Numbered from the stretch's first letter, positions 17,675 to 26,416 are shown. The stretch: 64,000 nucleotides of DNA from Pseudomonas sp. CFII64 (GCF_000416235.1 NZ_ATLO01000044.1:1-64000); one strand, 5' to 3'. The notes: generated by a model not told the origin, from the sequence alone. Numbers and translations: made by a program.

Positions 17675-17684
17675 TTGTATACAA
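17675..17684. promoter_or_regulatory. GntR-type operator candidate TTGTATACAA (puuE side)
   Basis: A perfect 10-bp palindrome 80 bp upstream of the puuE start. The same word recurs before azgA, and near-copies occur before hiuH and gntR. It is typical of FCD-type GntR sites. Confidence 0.6.
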
Positions 17685-17858
17685 CTTTGTTTTCACTTTG
17701 TAACCCTGTTTTTTTACCATTCTGATGAAAAGTAACGCTGCAAGAAACTTGCCTGACTGGTCAGGTTTCGTGGAAAAACCTCAACAATATCCTCAATTCC
17801 CGATAAACCGGCGAGGTACTGTCGCATCTGAATTTCCTACGCCAGAAGGTGCTTTTAA

Positions 17859-17868
17859 TTGTGTACAA
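17859..17868. promoter_or_regulatory. GntR-type operator candidate TTGTGTACAA (hiuH side)
   Basis: One change from TTGTATACAA, 112 bp upstream of the hiuH start and 184 bp from the puuE-side box. Confidence 0.55.
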
Positions 17869-17980
17869 CTTTTCCTAAAAGTGTCTTAATCGTGTATCGC
17901 CCGCTTTTCTACAGCGCTGCACAGCACTGTTTTGAGGCGAGCCCCAACATTTGATTACTTTTAGGAGGCGCAGACGAGCA

Positions 17981-18334
17981 ATGGGAAGATTGACGACGCA
18001 CGTGCTGGACGCTGCACACGGCTGCCCCGGCAGCGCTATCAAGGTTGAACTGTATCGGGTTGAAGGCGAACGCCTTGAGCGGATTGCCAGCACCGTGACC
18101 AACAGCGATGGCCGTTGCGACGGGCCGTTGTTACAGGGCGATGATTACCGTTCGGGTGTGTATCAGCTGCAATTTCATGCTGGCGATTACTACCGCGCGC
18201 GCGGCACAGCACTGCCGGATCCGGCTTTTCTGGATGTGGTGGTGTTGCGCTTCGGCATTGACGCGGGTCAGGAGCACTATCACGTGCCGCTGCTGATCTC
18301 GCCCTACAGCTATTCGACCTATCGCGGCAGCTAG
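17981..18334 (+). CDS. uraH: 5-hydroxyisourate hydrolase (transthyretin-like)
   Basis: A 117-residue protein hydrolysing 5-hydroxyisourate to OHCU. It has the N-terminal LTTHVLDAAHGCPGSAIKVEL and the diagnostic C-terminal tetrapeptide YRGS. The catalytic residues His in TTHVLD, Arg/His in HYHVPLLISPYSYSTYRGS are present. ATG at 17981 follows AGGAGG at a rather long 12-nt spacing. No signal peptide, so it acts in the cytoplasm. It is transcribed away from puuE and ends in its own terminator. Confidence 0.95.
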   Translation: MGRLTTHVLDAAHGCPGSAIKVELYRVEGERLERIASTVTNSDGRCDGPLLQGDDYRSGVYQLQFHAGDYYRARGTALPDPAFLDVVVLRFGIDAGQEHYHVPLLISPYSYSTYRGS

Positions 18335-18363
18335 CTCGCCACGACAGCTTCAACGATTACCTC

Positions 18364-18390
18364 GCCCGCCCACACTGCGGGCTTTTTTTT
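18364..18390 (+). terminator. Rho-independent terminator of uraH
   Basis: The stem GCCCGC/GCGGGC with a 7-nt loop is followed by eight T residues, about 30 bp after the uraH stop. Confidence 0.85.
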
Positions 18391-18406
18391 GGCCGGTATT
18401 GTGCCT

Positions 18407-18512
18407 TGTAGGAGGGGACTTGTCCCCGAAAGGCGGCAGCTCAGGCAGCGTTCACCTTCCGGATTATCGTTGCCAGGTAAATCGCATTCGGGGACAAGTC
18501 CCCTCCTGCCGG
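18407..18512. repeat. REPIN-like inverted repeat, family D copy 1
   Basis: TGTAGGAGGGGACTTGTCCC and its inverted copy at the right end flank about 60 nt. A second copy with the same internal layout is at 37245-37351. Confidence 0.85.
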
Positions 18513-18540
18513 TTATTAGATATTGGGGGCGGGTTGTGGA

Positions 18541-19167
18541 TCAGCGACTCAACAACGACGCCGCGCCCGCCGTCCCGAATAACCCGGCGCTGATCCGGTT
18601 GAACCAGGTCTGGCCCTTGCCGCTGCGCAGATAACGCGCCGCACCGTGGGCGCTCAGGCCGTAGGCCAGCTTGCAGGACAGATCCAGCACGGTCCAGGTC
18701 GCGATCATGATCAGCAACTGGCTGAGAAACGGCTGCTCGGCATTGAGGAATTGCGGCAGGAAAGCCGCGAAGAACAGAATGTCCTTCGGATTGCTGGCCC
18801 CCAGCACGAAGGCTCGCCAGAACAACGAACCGAAGCGCGGATTGCTCTGCGCGTCCGGAACCTGCGCCGCCGTTGCCGGTTGACGCGATTGCCGCCAGCT
18901 TTGCCAGGCCAGATAAAACAGATACAGAGCGCCGACGATTTTCAGCGCGCTGAACAATTGTTCCGACGCCAGCAGCAATGCGCCCAGGCCCAGCGCCGAA
19001 GCGCTGAGCAAGCACACCGAAGCGACAACACCGCCGAGAAACGCTGGATACGAGCGCAGCAGGCCGTAGTTCAGGCTGTTGCTGATCATCAGCAGGGACA
19101 GCGGTCCCGGTATCAGGATCACCACCAAAGCGGCGCCACTGAACAGCAGCCAGGTTTCCAGGGTCAT
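18541..19167 (-). CDS. LysE/RhtB-family exporter
   Basis: A 208-residue inner-membrane protein with about six helices. The family start VVILIPGPLSLLMISNSLNYG and the motif GASNPKDILFFAAFLPQFL identify the LysE/RhtB superfamily of amino-acid (and sometimes nucleoside or purine) exporters. It is 27 bp downstream of the purine permease gene on the same strand, so probably co-transcribed. An export role for purine-related compounds is possible but only suggested by context. Confidence 0.88.
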   Translation of the reverse strand: MTLETWLLFSGAALVVILIPGPLSLLMISNSLNYGLLRSYPAFLGGVVASVCLLSASALGLGALLLASEQLFSALKIVGALYLFYLAWQSWRQSRQPATAAQVPDAQSNPRFGSLFWRAFVLGASNPKDILFFAAFLPQFLNAEQPFLSQLLIMIATWTVLDLSCKLAYGLSAHGAARYLRSGKGQTWFNRISAGLFGTAGAASLLSR

Positions 19168-19194
19168 GCGGGGTGCTCCTTCAAATGTCTGGAA

Positions 19195-20541
19195 CTACAG
19201 AAAAATAAACTTGGCAATGAAGATCGCGCACAGCACCCACAGGCTGACCGAGATCTCCTTGTGCTTGCCGGTGCCGGCCTTGAGCACCACATAAGTGATG
19301 AAGCCCAATGCAATGCCATCGGCCACGGAAAAGGTCAGCGGCATCATGATCGCCGTGACAATCGCCGGAATGCTGTCGGTGGCTTCGTCCCAGTTGATAT
19401 GGGCCATGCCGCCCATCATCAGCATCGCGACATAAATCAGCGCGCCCGCCGTGGCGTAAGCGGGAATCATGCCAGCCAGCGGCGCAAAAAACATCGCCGC
19501 GATAAATAACACGCCCACGGTCACGGCCGTCAGCCCGGTGCGTCCGCCCGCTGCGACACCCGCCGCACTTTCCACATAACTGGTCACCGGCGGCACGCCA
19601 ACCATGGCGCCGAATACACTGGAGGCGCTGTCGGCTTTCAAGGCCCTGGAAAGGTTCTCGATCTTGCCGTCCGCCTTGACCAGCCCGGCGCGCTGGGCGA
19701 CACCCATCAATGTCCCGGCGGTATCGAACATGTGCACGAACAGAAAGGCCAGCACCACGCTGATCATGCTGACGTTGAACACACCTTTGATATCCATCGC
19801 CAGCCAGGTGGGGGCAAGGCTCGGCGGCGTCGACAGGATGCCTTGATAATGCACCAGGCCAAGGCCCCAGCCGGCCAGCGTCACGGCAATGATGCTGATC
19901 AGGATGGCGCCGAACACCCGGTGATAGCTGAGCACCGCGATCATCAGAAAACAGATCGCCGCCAGCAAAGGCCCCGGCTCGCGCAGTGAGCCGAGCTTGA
20001 TCAGCGTCGCCGGGCTGTCGACCACAATGCCCGCGGTCTTCAAGCCGATCAGACCGAGAAACAGGCCGACTCCAGCGCCCATGGCATAACGCAGGCTGAC
20101 CGGAATGCTGTTGAGCAGCCATTCGCGGACCCGTGACAGGGTCAGGAACATAAAGATCACCCCGGAAATAAACACCGCGCCCAGCGCCGTCTCCCAGCTG
20201 TAACCCATGGTGCCGACCACGGTGTAGGTGAAGAAGGCGTTCAGGCCCATGCCCGGCGCCAGGCCCACCGGCCAGTTGGCGTACAGCCCCATCAACAGGC
20301 AGCCCAGCGCTGCCGCGATGCAGGTGGCGACGAATGCCGCGCCGTGGTCGATCCCTGCGTCGGCCATGATGTTCGGGTTGACGAAGATGATGTAGGCCAT
20401 GGTGATGAACGTGGTCATGCCCGCAACCAGTTCGGTTTTGACGGTGGTGCCGTGCAGGCTCAGTTTGAAAATGCGTTCCAGAAGACCGCTTCGTGGCGGC
20501 GTGAGATCCAGCGGCGTTGCTTCGGATTTGCGGCTTTCCAC
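19195..20541 (-). CDS. AzgA-type adenine/guanine/hypoxanthine permease (NCS2 family)
   Basis: A protein of about 448 residues with about 13 membrane helices. Features include LVAGMTTFITMAYIIFVNP in TM1, APGMGLNAFFTY in TM3, VGVPPVTSYVESAAGVAAGG and RTGLTAV in the substrate region. These define the AzgA/PbuG branch, which carries purine bases with protons. GTG at 20541 (MESRKSEA) is chosen because GAGGGG lies 7 nt upstream. It is divergent from gntR, with paired TTGTRTACAA boxes between them. Confidence 0.93.
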   Translation of the reverse strand: MESRKSEATPLDLTPPRSGLLERIFKLSLHGTTVKTELVAGMTTFITMAYIIFVNPNIMADAGIDHGAAFVATCIAAALGCLLMGLYANWPVGLAPGMGLNAFFTYTVVGTMGYSWETALGAVFISGVIFMFLTLSRVREWLLNSIPVSLRYAMGAGVGLFLGLIGLKTAGIVVDSPATLIKLGSLREPGPLLAAICFLMIAVLSYHRVFGAILISIIAVTLAGWGLGLVHYQGILSTPPSLAPTWLAMDIKGVFNVSMISVVLAFLFVHMFDTAGTLMGVAQRAGLVKADGKIENLSRALKADSASSVFGAMVGVPPVTSYVESAAGVAAGGRTGLTAVTVGVLFIAAMFFAPLAGMIPAYATAGALIYVAMLMMGGMAHINWDEATDSIPAIVTAIMMPLTFSVADGIALGFITYVVLKAGTGKHKEISVSLWVLCAIFIAKFIFL

Positions 20542-20669
20542 AGCGGTACCCCTCAAGATTTTTTGTTGTTTTAACCGGCGGCATCAGGCGGCGCCGTGAG
20601 GTGAAGCGTGGCGGGTTTCGCTATTTGTTGACCATAAGGTCAGAAACTCGCACGAGACGGATTATGCGT

Positions 20670-20679
20670 TTGTATACAA
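20670..20679. promoter_or_regulatory. GntR-type operator candidate TTGTATACAA (azgA side)
   Basis: A perfect palindrome, extended to 12 bp by flanking T and A, 128 bp upstream of the azgA-type permease start. Confidence 0.6.
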
Positions 20680-20765
20680 ATAAAGCAAATAATGTTTTTA
20701 GTGTTGTGTCGGAAATTATCGGGATTGTGTGCATAAGGCCGCAAGCCCACAAAACGGTTGACCCA

Positions 20766-20854
20766 TGTGGGAGCGAGCTTGCTCGCGAAGCGGTTTATCA
20801 GTTTCAGAACTGTGATGGCTTGACTCCGTTTTCGCGAGCAAGCTCGCTCCCACA
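20766..20854. repeat. REPIN-like inverted repeat, family C
   Basis: TGTGGGAGCGAGCTTGCTCG and its inverted copy flank about 40 nt. This is the classic fluorescent-pseudomonad REP core. It lies between the two GntR-type boxes. Confidence 0.9.
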
Positions 20855-20875
20855 AGGCGTTGTTGTGACCTATAC

Positions 20876-20885
20876 CTGTGTACAA
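20876..20885. promoter_or_regulatory. GntR-type operator candidate CTGTGTACAA (gntR side)
   Basis: Two changes from TTGTATACAA, 43 bp upstream of the gntR start. It overlaps a possible -10 element TACAAT, consistent with autorepression. Confidence 0.5.
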
Positions 20886-20928
20886 TGCGCCCATCCTTTT
20901 CACCCCGACTTACTGCCCACGAGCGCCC

Positions 20929-21687
20929 ATGAACGAACCGCTGCAACCCCTGAAAAAACAGCCGCGTGCGCTAAAAACCGGTCGCACCGGTACCCAGGAC
21001 GACATCGTCTACGCGCATATTTTCGAGGCGATCCTTGAGCAGCGTCTGGCGCCGGGGACCAAGCTGAGCGAGGAAGCGCTGGGTGAGATTTTTGGCGTGA
21101 GCCGCACGATCATTCGTCGCGCCTTGTCGCGTCTGGCCCATGAAGGCGTGGTCCTGCTGCGGCCCAATCGCGGCGCGGTGGTCGCCAGTCCCAGCGTGGA
21201 GGAAGCCCGACAGGTGTTCTTCGCCCGCCGTCTGGTGGAAAAAGCCATCACCGAACTGGCCGTGGAACACGCTACGCCGGAGCAGCTTGCCGAGTTGCGG
21301 CAGATGGTCAGCGACGAGCGGGACAGTTTTTCCAAGGGTGATCGCGGCGCAGGTATTCGCCTGTCCGGGGAGTTCCACTTGCAGTTGGCGGTAGCGGCAA
21401 AAAACGCGCCGCTGATCAGCTTTCAGCGCAGCCTGGTCTCGCAGACCTCATTGATCATCGCCCAGTACGAAAGCGGCAACCGCTCGCACTGTTCCTACGA
21501 CGAGCACACCCAACTGATCGACGCCATCGAAGCGCGGGACGCCAAACGCGCGGTGCAACTGATGATGCACCACATGGACCACATCGACAGCAAACTGAAC
21601 CTCGACGAAGACAACGCCTCCGACGACCTGCACGCCGTGTTTTCGCACCTGATGCTGAGCAAGAAAAAGCCGGGGCGGGTGGTGTAA
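20929..21687 (+). CDS. GntR-family regulator, FCD type (purine island)
   Basis: A protein of about 252 residues. The N-terminal winged HTH contains LSEEALGEIFGVSRTIIRRALSRLAHEGVV (split here only by reading; about 45-75). The C-terminal FCD effector domain has its metal/ligand histidines in GEFHLQLA and MMHHMDHID. ATG at 20929 begins MNEPLQPLKK. It is divergent from a purine permease and surrounded by TTGTRTACAA boxes, so it probably represses azgA, puuE, uraH and itself until a purine metabolite is present. This is inference. Confidence 0.88.
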   Translation: MNEPLQPLKKQPRALKTGRTGTQDDIVYAHIFEAILEQRLAPGTKLSEEALGEIFGVSRTIIRRALSRLAHEGVVLLRPNRGAVVASPSVEEARQVFFARRLVEKAITELAVEHATPEQLAELRQMVSDERDSFSKGDRGAGIRLSGEFHLQLAVAAKNAPLISFQRSLVSQTSLIIAQYESGNRSHCSYDEHTQLIDAIEARDAKRAVQLMMHHMDHIDSKLNLDEDNASDDLHAVFSHLMLSKKKPGRVV

Positions 21688-21708
21688 CTTGACTGGACCG
21701 CAACGGAC

Positions 21709-21786
21709 CCCGTAGGACCGGCTTTAGCCGGGAGCGGGCCATTTCATTTAAACGATTGCCCTCCCGGCTGAAGCCGGTCCTACGGG
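21709..21786. repeat. REPIN-like inverted repeat, family A copy 2
   Basis: TAGGACCGGCTTTAGCCGGG at the left and its inverted copy at the right flank a short spacer, between the convergent ends of gntR and guaD. Confidence 0.88.
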
Positions 21787-21793
21787 ATGACTT

Positions 21794-23101
21794 TCATCGT
21801 CTGCTGTGCACCAATTTTCCGGCCGAATAGGTCTCCTGCACGGTGCGGTCATCCCCCAGCGTCATCAGCACAAACAACGTTTCCTCGATGTTTTTCGCCT
21901 GCTGGAGGCGATAGGACAGCAGCGGCGTCGCGTGGTAATCCAGCACCAGGAAGTCCGCTTCGTTACCCGGTTGCAGGCTGCCGATCTTGTCGTCCAGGCG
22001 CAGTGCCCGAGCGCCGCCCAAGGTTGCCAGATACAGCGATTTGAACGGGCTGAGTTTCGCGCCCTGCAACTGCATGACTTTATAAGCTTCGTTCAGGGTC
22101 TGCAGGATCGAAAAACTGGTGCCGCCACCCACATCGGTGCCCAACCCAACGTTGACCTTGTGCTTCTCGGCCATCGGCAGGTTGAACAAGCCGCTGCCCA
22201 GAAACAGGTTCGACGTCGGACAGAACGAGATAGCCGAGCCGGTATCCGCCAGTCGCGCACATTCGGCGTCGCACAGATGCACGCCGTGGGCGAACACCGA
22301 GCGCTGGCCCAGAAGCTGGAAATGGTCGTACACGTCCAGATAGCCACTGCGCTCGGGGAACAGCGCCTTGACCCACTCGATTTCCTGCAGGTTCTCGCTG
22401 ATGTGGGTCTGCATATACAGATCCGGGTACTCGGTGAGCAATTGACCGGCCAGCGTCAGTTGTTCGGGGGTGCTGGTGGGCGCGAAACGCGGCGTCACCG
22501 CGTAGTGCAGGCGGCCCTTGCCGTGCCAGCGTTCAATCAGGGCCTTGCTGTCGGCGTAGCCTGATTCCGGCGTGTCGGTCAGATAATCCGGCGCATTGCG
22601 ATCCATCATCACCTTGCCGGCGATCATGCGCAGGTCGAGCTTTTCTGCGGCCTGGAAAAACGCCTCCACCGACACCTTGTGCACGCTGCCGAATACCAAC
22701 GCGGTGGTGGTGCCGTTGCGCAGCAGTTCCTTGAGAAAAATGTCCGCGACTTCCGCCGCATGGGCGGGGTCGGCGAACTGCTTTTCGCAGGGGAAGGTGT
22801 AGGTGTTGAGCCAGTCCAGCAGTTGTTCGCCGTAGGAACCGACCATGCCGGTCTGCGGCAAATGGATATGCGTGTCGATGAAGCCGGGTGTGATCAGCGC
22901 GTCCGTGTACTCGATTACCTCGACAGCCGCATCGAGGGTGTCGAGCAAATCCCTGGCGTGGCCGATGGCGGAAACCTTGCCGTTGTCGACCAGCAGAACG
23001 CCGTCGGCGAAATATTCGTAGGAAGCGTCCAACCCGACTTCGGCAGGATCGCCAAGGCTGTGAAGAATGGCGGCGCGGTAGGCTTTCTGGGTAGAGGTCA
23101 T
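21794..23101 (-). CDS. guaD: Guanine deaminase
   Basis: A 435-residue amidohydrolase turning guanine into xanthine. The metal site is visible as GFIDTHIHLPQTG (HxH), later histidines in MQTHISEN and FAHGVHLCD, and Asp in GLGTDVGGGTSFS. The start MTSTQKAYRAAIL at 23101 gives the usual length; upstream in-frame codons overlap the xdhC end and are not family-like. It follows xdhC by 7 bp, so it is part of the xdhABC-guaD operon, where it feeds xanthine to XdhAB. Confidence 0.94.
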   Translation of the reverse strand: MTSTQKAYRAAILHSLGDPAEVGLDASYEYFADGVLLVDNGKVSAIGHARDLLDTLDAAVEVIEYTDALITPGFIDTHIHLPQTGMVGSYGEQLLDWLNTYTFPCEKQFADPAHAAEVADIFLKELLRNGTTTALVFGSVHKVSVEAFFQAAEKLDLRMIAGKVMMDRNAPDYLTDTPESGYADSKALIERWHGKGRLHYAVTPRFAPTSTPEQLTLAGQLLTEYPDLYMQTHISENLQEIEWVKALFPERSGYLDVYDHFQLLGQRSVFAHGVHLCDAECARLADTGSAISFCPTSNLFLGSGLFNLPMAEKHKVNVGLGTDVGGGTSFSILQTLNEAYKVMQLQGAKLSPFKSLYLATLGGARALRLDDKIGSLQPGNEADFLVLDYHATPLLSYRLQQAKNIEETLFVLMTLGDDRTVQETYSAGKLVHSRR

Positions 23102-23108
23102 AACAATC

Positions 23109-23948
23109 TCATTGGGCCTGGCTGCGGCGCGACACCGGCAGCAGTTTGGCGATAGGTTCGGCACTTGAACTGTGCTGGCCGAAATTGACGTTGTAGGTGG
23201 CGATCACCTCGGCGGCGATGGACACGGCGATTTCGATGGGCAATTTGCCCTTCACTTCGGCCAGCCCCATGGGGCAGCGCATGCGTTGCAGCAAGGCCGC
23301 ATCGAAACCCCGGTCACGCAAACGGTGCTCGAATTTGACCCGTTTGGTCTTCGAACCGATCAAGCCGAAATAGGCAAAATCGCCGCGCTTGAGAATGGCG
23401 GCGGTCAGCTCCAGATCCAGCTGATGGTTGTGGGTCATGACGATGCAATAGCTGCCGCTGGGCAATGCGTCGATCTCATCCAGCGGGTCTTCGCTGACGA
23501 TTTTGTGCACGCCGTGGGGAATCTGCGTCGGGAATTCCTGCTCGCGGGAGTCGATCCAGCGCACCCGGCAGGGCAGGCTGGCCAGCAGCGGCACCAGGGC
23601 GCGGCCGACATGTCCGGCGCCAAACACCGCGATGTGCGCTTGCGGCTGGCCCATGGGTTCAAACAGCAGCACGTTCACGCCACCGCAGCACTGGCCGAGG
23701 CTCGCGCCCAGGCTGAAGCGTTCCAGTCGGGTGTTCTGACTGCCACCGGCGAGCATTTCCCGGGCGATTTCCATGGCCTTGTATTCCAGATGCCCGCCGC
23801 CGATGGTGTCGAAAATCTGCTCGGCGCTGACCACCATCTTCGAACCGGCATTGCGCGGCGTAGAGCCGCGCTCTTCGATGATGGTCACCAGCACGCAGGC
23901 TTCGCCCCGGCTTTGCAGTTCGGCGAGGGCGCTGATCCAGTTGTTCAT
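23109..23948 (-). CDS. xdhC: Xanthine dehydrogenase accessory protein XdhC
   Basis: A 279-residue chaperone that binds molybdenum cofactor and inserts it, sulfurated, into XdhB. The N-terminal part has LVTIIEERGSTPRNAGSKM and the C-terminal Rossmann part IAVFGAGHVGRALVPLLA. Its ATG overlaps the xdhB stop (ATGA), giving translational coupling through a REPIN-derived xdhB 3' end. Confidence 0.93.
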   Translation of the reverse strand: MNNWISALAELQSRGEACVLVTIIEERGSTPRNAGSKMVVSAEQIFDTIGGGHLEYKAMEIAREMLAGGSQNTRLERFSLGASLGQCCGGVNVLLFEPMGQPQAHIAVFGAGHVGRALVPLLASLPCRVRWIDSREQEFPTQIPHGVHKIVSEDPLDEIDALPSGSYCIVMTHNHQLDLELTAAILKRGDFAYFGLIGSKTKRVKFEHRLRDRGFDAALLQRMRCPMGLAEVKGKLPIEIAVSIAAEVIATYNVNFGQHSSSAEPIAKLLPVSRRSQAQ

Positions 23949-26416
23949 GCTGAATCCCCTGTTGGAGCGAGGCTTGCCCGCGAAGGCAATCTTTCGGCCT
24001 CAGAAAATGTTGCTGATGCACTGGCCTCTTCGCGGACAAGCCTCGCTCCAACGGGTTTCGGGTGAGTCAAGCGGCGCATCTGCTCACACCCCCACAACAC
24101 CCGCTCCGGCGTGGCGGGCGCGTCGATTTTTGGTTGATGGCGATAATCCGCAAGGCTTGCCACCGCGTCCTTGATTGCACACCACGCGGCGATGCCCAGC
24201 ATGAACGGCGGCTCGCCGACAGCCTTGGAATGGAACACCGTGTCTTCCGGATTCTTGCGGTTTTCCACCAGCTTGACCCGCAGGTCCAGCGGCATGTCCG
24301 CCACGGCCGGAATCTTGTAACCCGCCGGGCCGTTGGTCATCAGTTTGCCCTTGGCGTTCCAGACCAGCTCTTCGGTGGTCAGCCAACCCATGCCCTGAAT
24401 GTAGCCACCTTCAACCTGGCCGATGTCGATGGCCGGGTTCAGCGAGGCGCCGACGTCATGCAGGATGTCGGTGCGCAGCATCTTGTATTCGCCGGTCAGG
24501 GTGTCGACGATCACTTCAGTGCAGGCCGCGCCAAACGCGAAGTAATAGAACGGCCGCCCGCGGGCCTGACTGCGGTCGTAGAAAATCTTCGGCGTCTTGT
24601 AATAGCCAGTGCTGGACAGTGAAACCTGGCCCATCCACGCCAGTTGCGCGAGGGATTCGAACGACAGAATCTGCTCCCCGGCGCGAACATGGCCATTGCG
24701 AAACTCCACGTCCGCTTCCTCGACCTTGAAGTGCCTGGCGGCGAACTCCACCAGACGCTGCTTGAGGATTTCCGCTGCGTTCTGCGCCGCCTTACCGTTC
24801 AGGTCAGCGCCACTGGACGCGGCAGTCGGCGAGGTATTCGGCACTTTGTCCGTGTTGGTCGCGGTGATCTGGATGCGGTCGATATCGACCTGAAACACCT
24901 CGGCGACGACCTGAGCAACCTTGACGTTCAAGCCCTGGCCCATTTCCGTGCCGCCGTGGTTCAGGTGAATGCTGCCGTCGGTGTAGATATGGATCAGCGC
25001 CCCGGCCTGATTGAGAAAGCTGGCGGTGAAGGAAATGCCGAATTTTACCGGCGTCAGCGCCAGGCCTTTCTTGAGGATCGGGCTATTGGCGTTGTAGCTA
25101 CGGATCGCTTCACGACGCGCCGCGTACTGGCTGCTTTCTTCCAGTTCGGCGGTCATCTCTTCGAGCATGTTGTGTTCGACGGTCTGGTAATAGTGGGTAA
25201 CGTTGCGCTCGGTCTTGCCGTAGTAATTGGCCTTGCGCACTTGAAGCGGGTCTTTGCCCAGATGGCGGGCGATGGCGTCCATCACTTCTTCGATGGCGAC
25301 CATGCCTTGCGGCCCGCCGAAGCCGCGATAGGCGGTGTTCGAGGCAGTATTGGTCTTGCAGCGATGGCCATTGATGGTGGCGTCGCCCAGGTAATACGAA
25401 TTGTCGGCGTGGAACATCGCCCGATCGACAATCGACGCCGACAGGTCCGGCGAATAGCCACAGTTACCAGCCAGTTCCAGCTGAATGCCATGCAAGCGGC
25501 CATCGTTGTCGAAGCCGACGTCGTACTCGATATAGAACGGATGGCGTTTGCCGGTCATCAGCATATCCTCGACGCGGGGCAAGCGCATTTTGGTCGGCTG
25601 CCCGGTCAAGCGGGCGACCACGGCGCATAAGCACGCCGGGCTTGCAGCCTGGGTTTCCTTGCCGCCAAAACCGCCGCCCATGCGGCGCATGTCGACGACG
25701 ATCTTGTTCATCGACACATCAAGCACTTCCGCGACCAGCTTCTGCACTTCGGTGGGGTTTTGCGTCGAACAGTAAACGATCATGCCGCCATCTTCGGTGG
25801 GCATCACCGAGGAAATCTGCGTTTCCAGATAAAAATGTTCCTGGCCGCCGATATGCAGATTGCCCTGGATACGATGGGTTGCAGCGGCCAGCGCGCCAGC
25901 CGAATCACCTCGTTGATGGGTGTGGCTGTCGAGCACGAAATGCTTGTTGCGCAGCGCTTCGACCACATCCAGCACCGGTTCAAGGTCTTCATATTCAATG
26001 ACCGCCGCCATCGCCGCCTCGCGGGCAATGTCCAGGCTGCGCGCGGCAACGGCAATCACCGGCTGGCCGACGAACTCCACCTTGTCGATGGCCAGAAGAG
26101 GATCGCCAGGCAACAGCGGGCCGATGTCTTTCAGGCCGGGAATGTCTTCATGAGTGATGGCAATGCGCACGCCTTCGAAGGCGTAGCACGGCGTGACGTC
26201 GACGCTGACAATGCGCGCATGGGCGCGGTCCGACAGGCGTGCGTACACATGCAACTGATTGGGGAATTCCAGGCGATCATCGATATACACCGCCTCGCCG
26301 GACACATGTTTGTCAGCGCTGTCATGCTTGACGCTGCGGCCGACGCCGGTGGTCAGGTCCTGCTGAAACAGGGCGATCATTTCAGCCTGGGTTTTTGTTG
26401 CTGGATGGTTAGACAT
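23945..26416 (-). CDS. xdhB: Xanthine dehydrogenase molybdopterin subunit, with REPIN-encoded tail
   Basis: An 823-residue large subunit that oxidises hypoxanthine and xanthine to urate. It begins with SVKHDSADKHVSGEAVYIDD and has the molybdenum-site blocks FGGKETQAA, YRGFGGPQG and VGEPPFMLGIAA, the last containing the catalytic-base Glu region. The last 30 or so residues after RRLTHP (KPVGARLVREEAS to ASLAPTGDSA) are the translation of an inverted REP pair and are not part of the normal family end. The start is close to the xdhA end (8-bp overlap). Partner of XdhA. Confidence 0.95.
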   Translation of the reverse strand: MSNHPATKTQAEMIALFQQDLTTGVGRSVKHDSADKHVSGEAVYIDDRLEFPNQLHVYARLSDRAHARIVSVDVTPCYAFEGVRIAITHEDIPGLKDIGPLLPGDPLLAIDKVEFVGQPVIAVAARSLDIAREAAMAAVIEYEDLEPVLDVVEALRNKHFVLDSHTHQRGDSAGALAAATHRIQGNLHIGGQEHFYLETQISSVMPTEDGGMIVYCSTQNPTEVQKLVAEVLDVSMNKIVVDMRRMGGGFGGKETQAASPACLCAVVARLTGQPTKMRLPRVEDMLMTGKRHPFYIEYDVGFDNDGRLHGIQLELAGNCGYSPDLSASIVDRAMFHADNSYYLGDATINGHRCKTNTASNTAYRGFGGPQGMVAIEEVMDAIARHLGKDPLQVRKANYYGKTERNVTHYYQTVEHNMLEEMTAELEESSQYAARREAIRSYNANSPILKKGLALTPVKFGISFTASFLNQAGALIHIYTDGSIHLNHGGTEMGQGLNVKVAQVVAEVFQVDIDRIQITATNTDKVPNTSPTAASSGADLNGKAAQNAAEILKQRLVEFAARHFKVEEADVEFRNGHVRAGEQILSFESLAQLAWMGQVSLSSTGYYKTPKIFYDRSQARGRPFYYFAFGAACTEVIVDTLTGEYKMLRTDILHDVGASLNPAIDIGQVEGGYIQGMGWLTTEELVWNAKGKLMTNGPAGYKIPAVADMPLDLRVKLVENRKNPEDTVFHSKAVGEPPFMLGIAAWCAIKDAVASLADYRHQPKIDAPATPERVLWGCEQMRRLTHPKPVGARLVREEASASATFSEAERLPSRASLAPTGDSA
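23960..24054. repeat. REPIN-like inverted repeat, family B copy 1, inside xdhB
   Basis: GTTGGAGCGAGGCTTGCCCG and its inverted copy flank about 35 nt. The whole element lies in frame within the xdhB 3' end, immediately before xdhC. Confidence 0.92.

Larger units (their letters stand above)
17596..17980. other. Divergent promoter region between puuE and hiuH
   Basis: A gap of 385 bp with no plausible gene. It contains two TTGTRTACAA palindromes (17675 and 17859) and a further near-palindrome CCTGACTGGTCAGG at 17752-17765, so both divergent genes are probably under regulator control. Confidence 0.7.
20542..20928. other. Divergent promoter region between azgA and gntR
   Basis: A gap of 387 bp with no gene. 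It holds TTGTATACAA at 20670, a family-C REPIN at 20766-20854, and CTGTGTACAA at 20876. Confidence 0.7.

Noticed and set aside
17752..17765. CCTGACTGGTCAGG near-palindrome as another RutR-like box
   Set aside because: Half-site spacing differs (TGAC-N2-GTCA instead of N6), so it was not put in the same class; kept only as a note.
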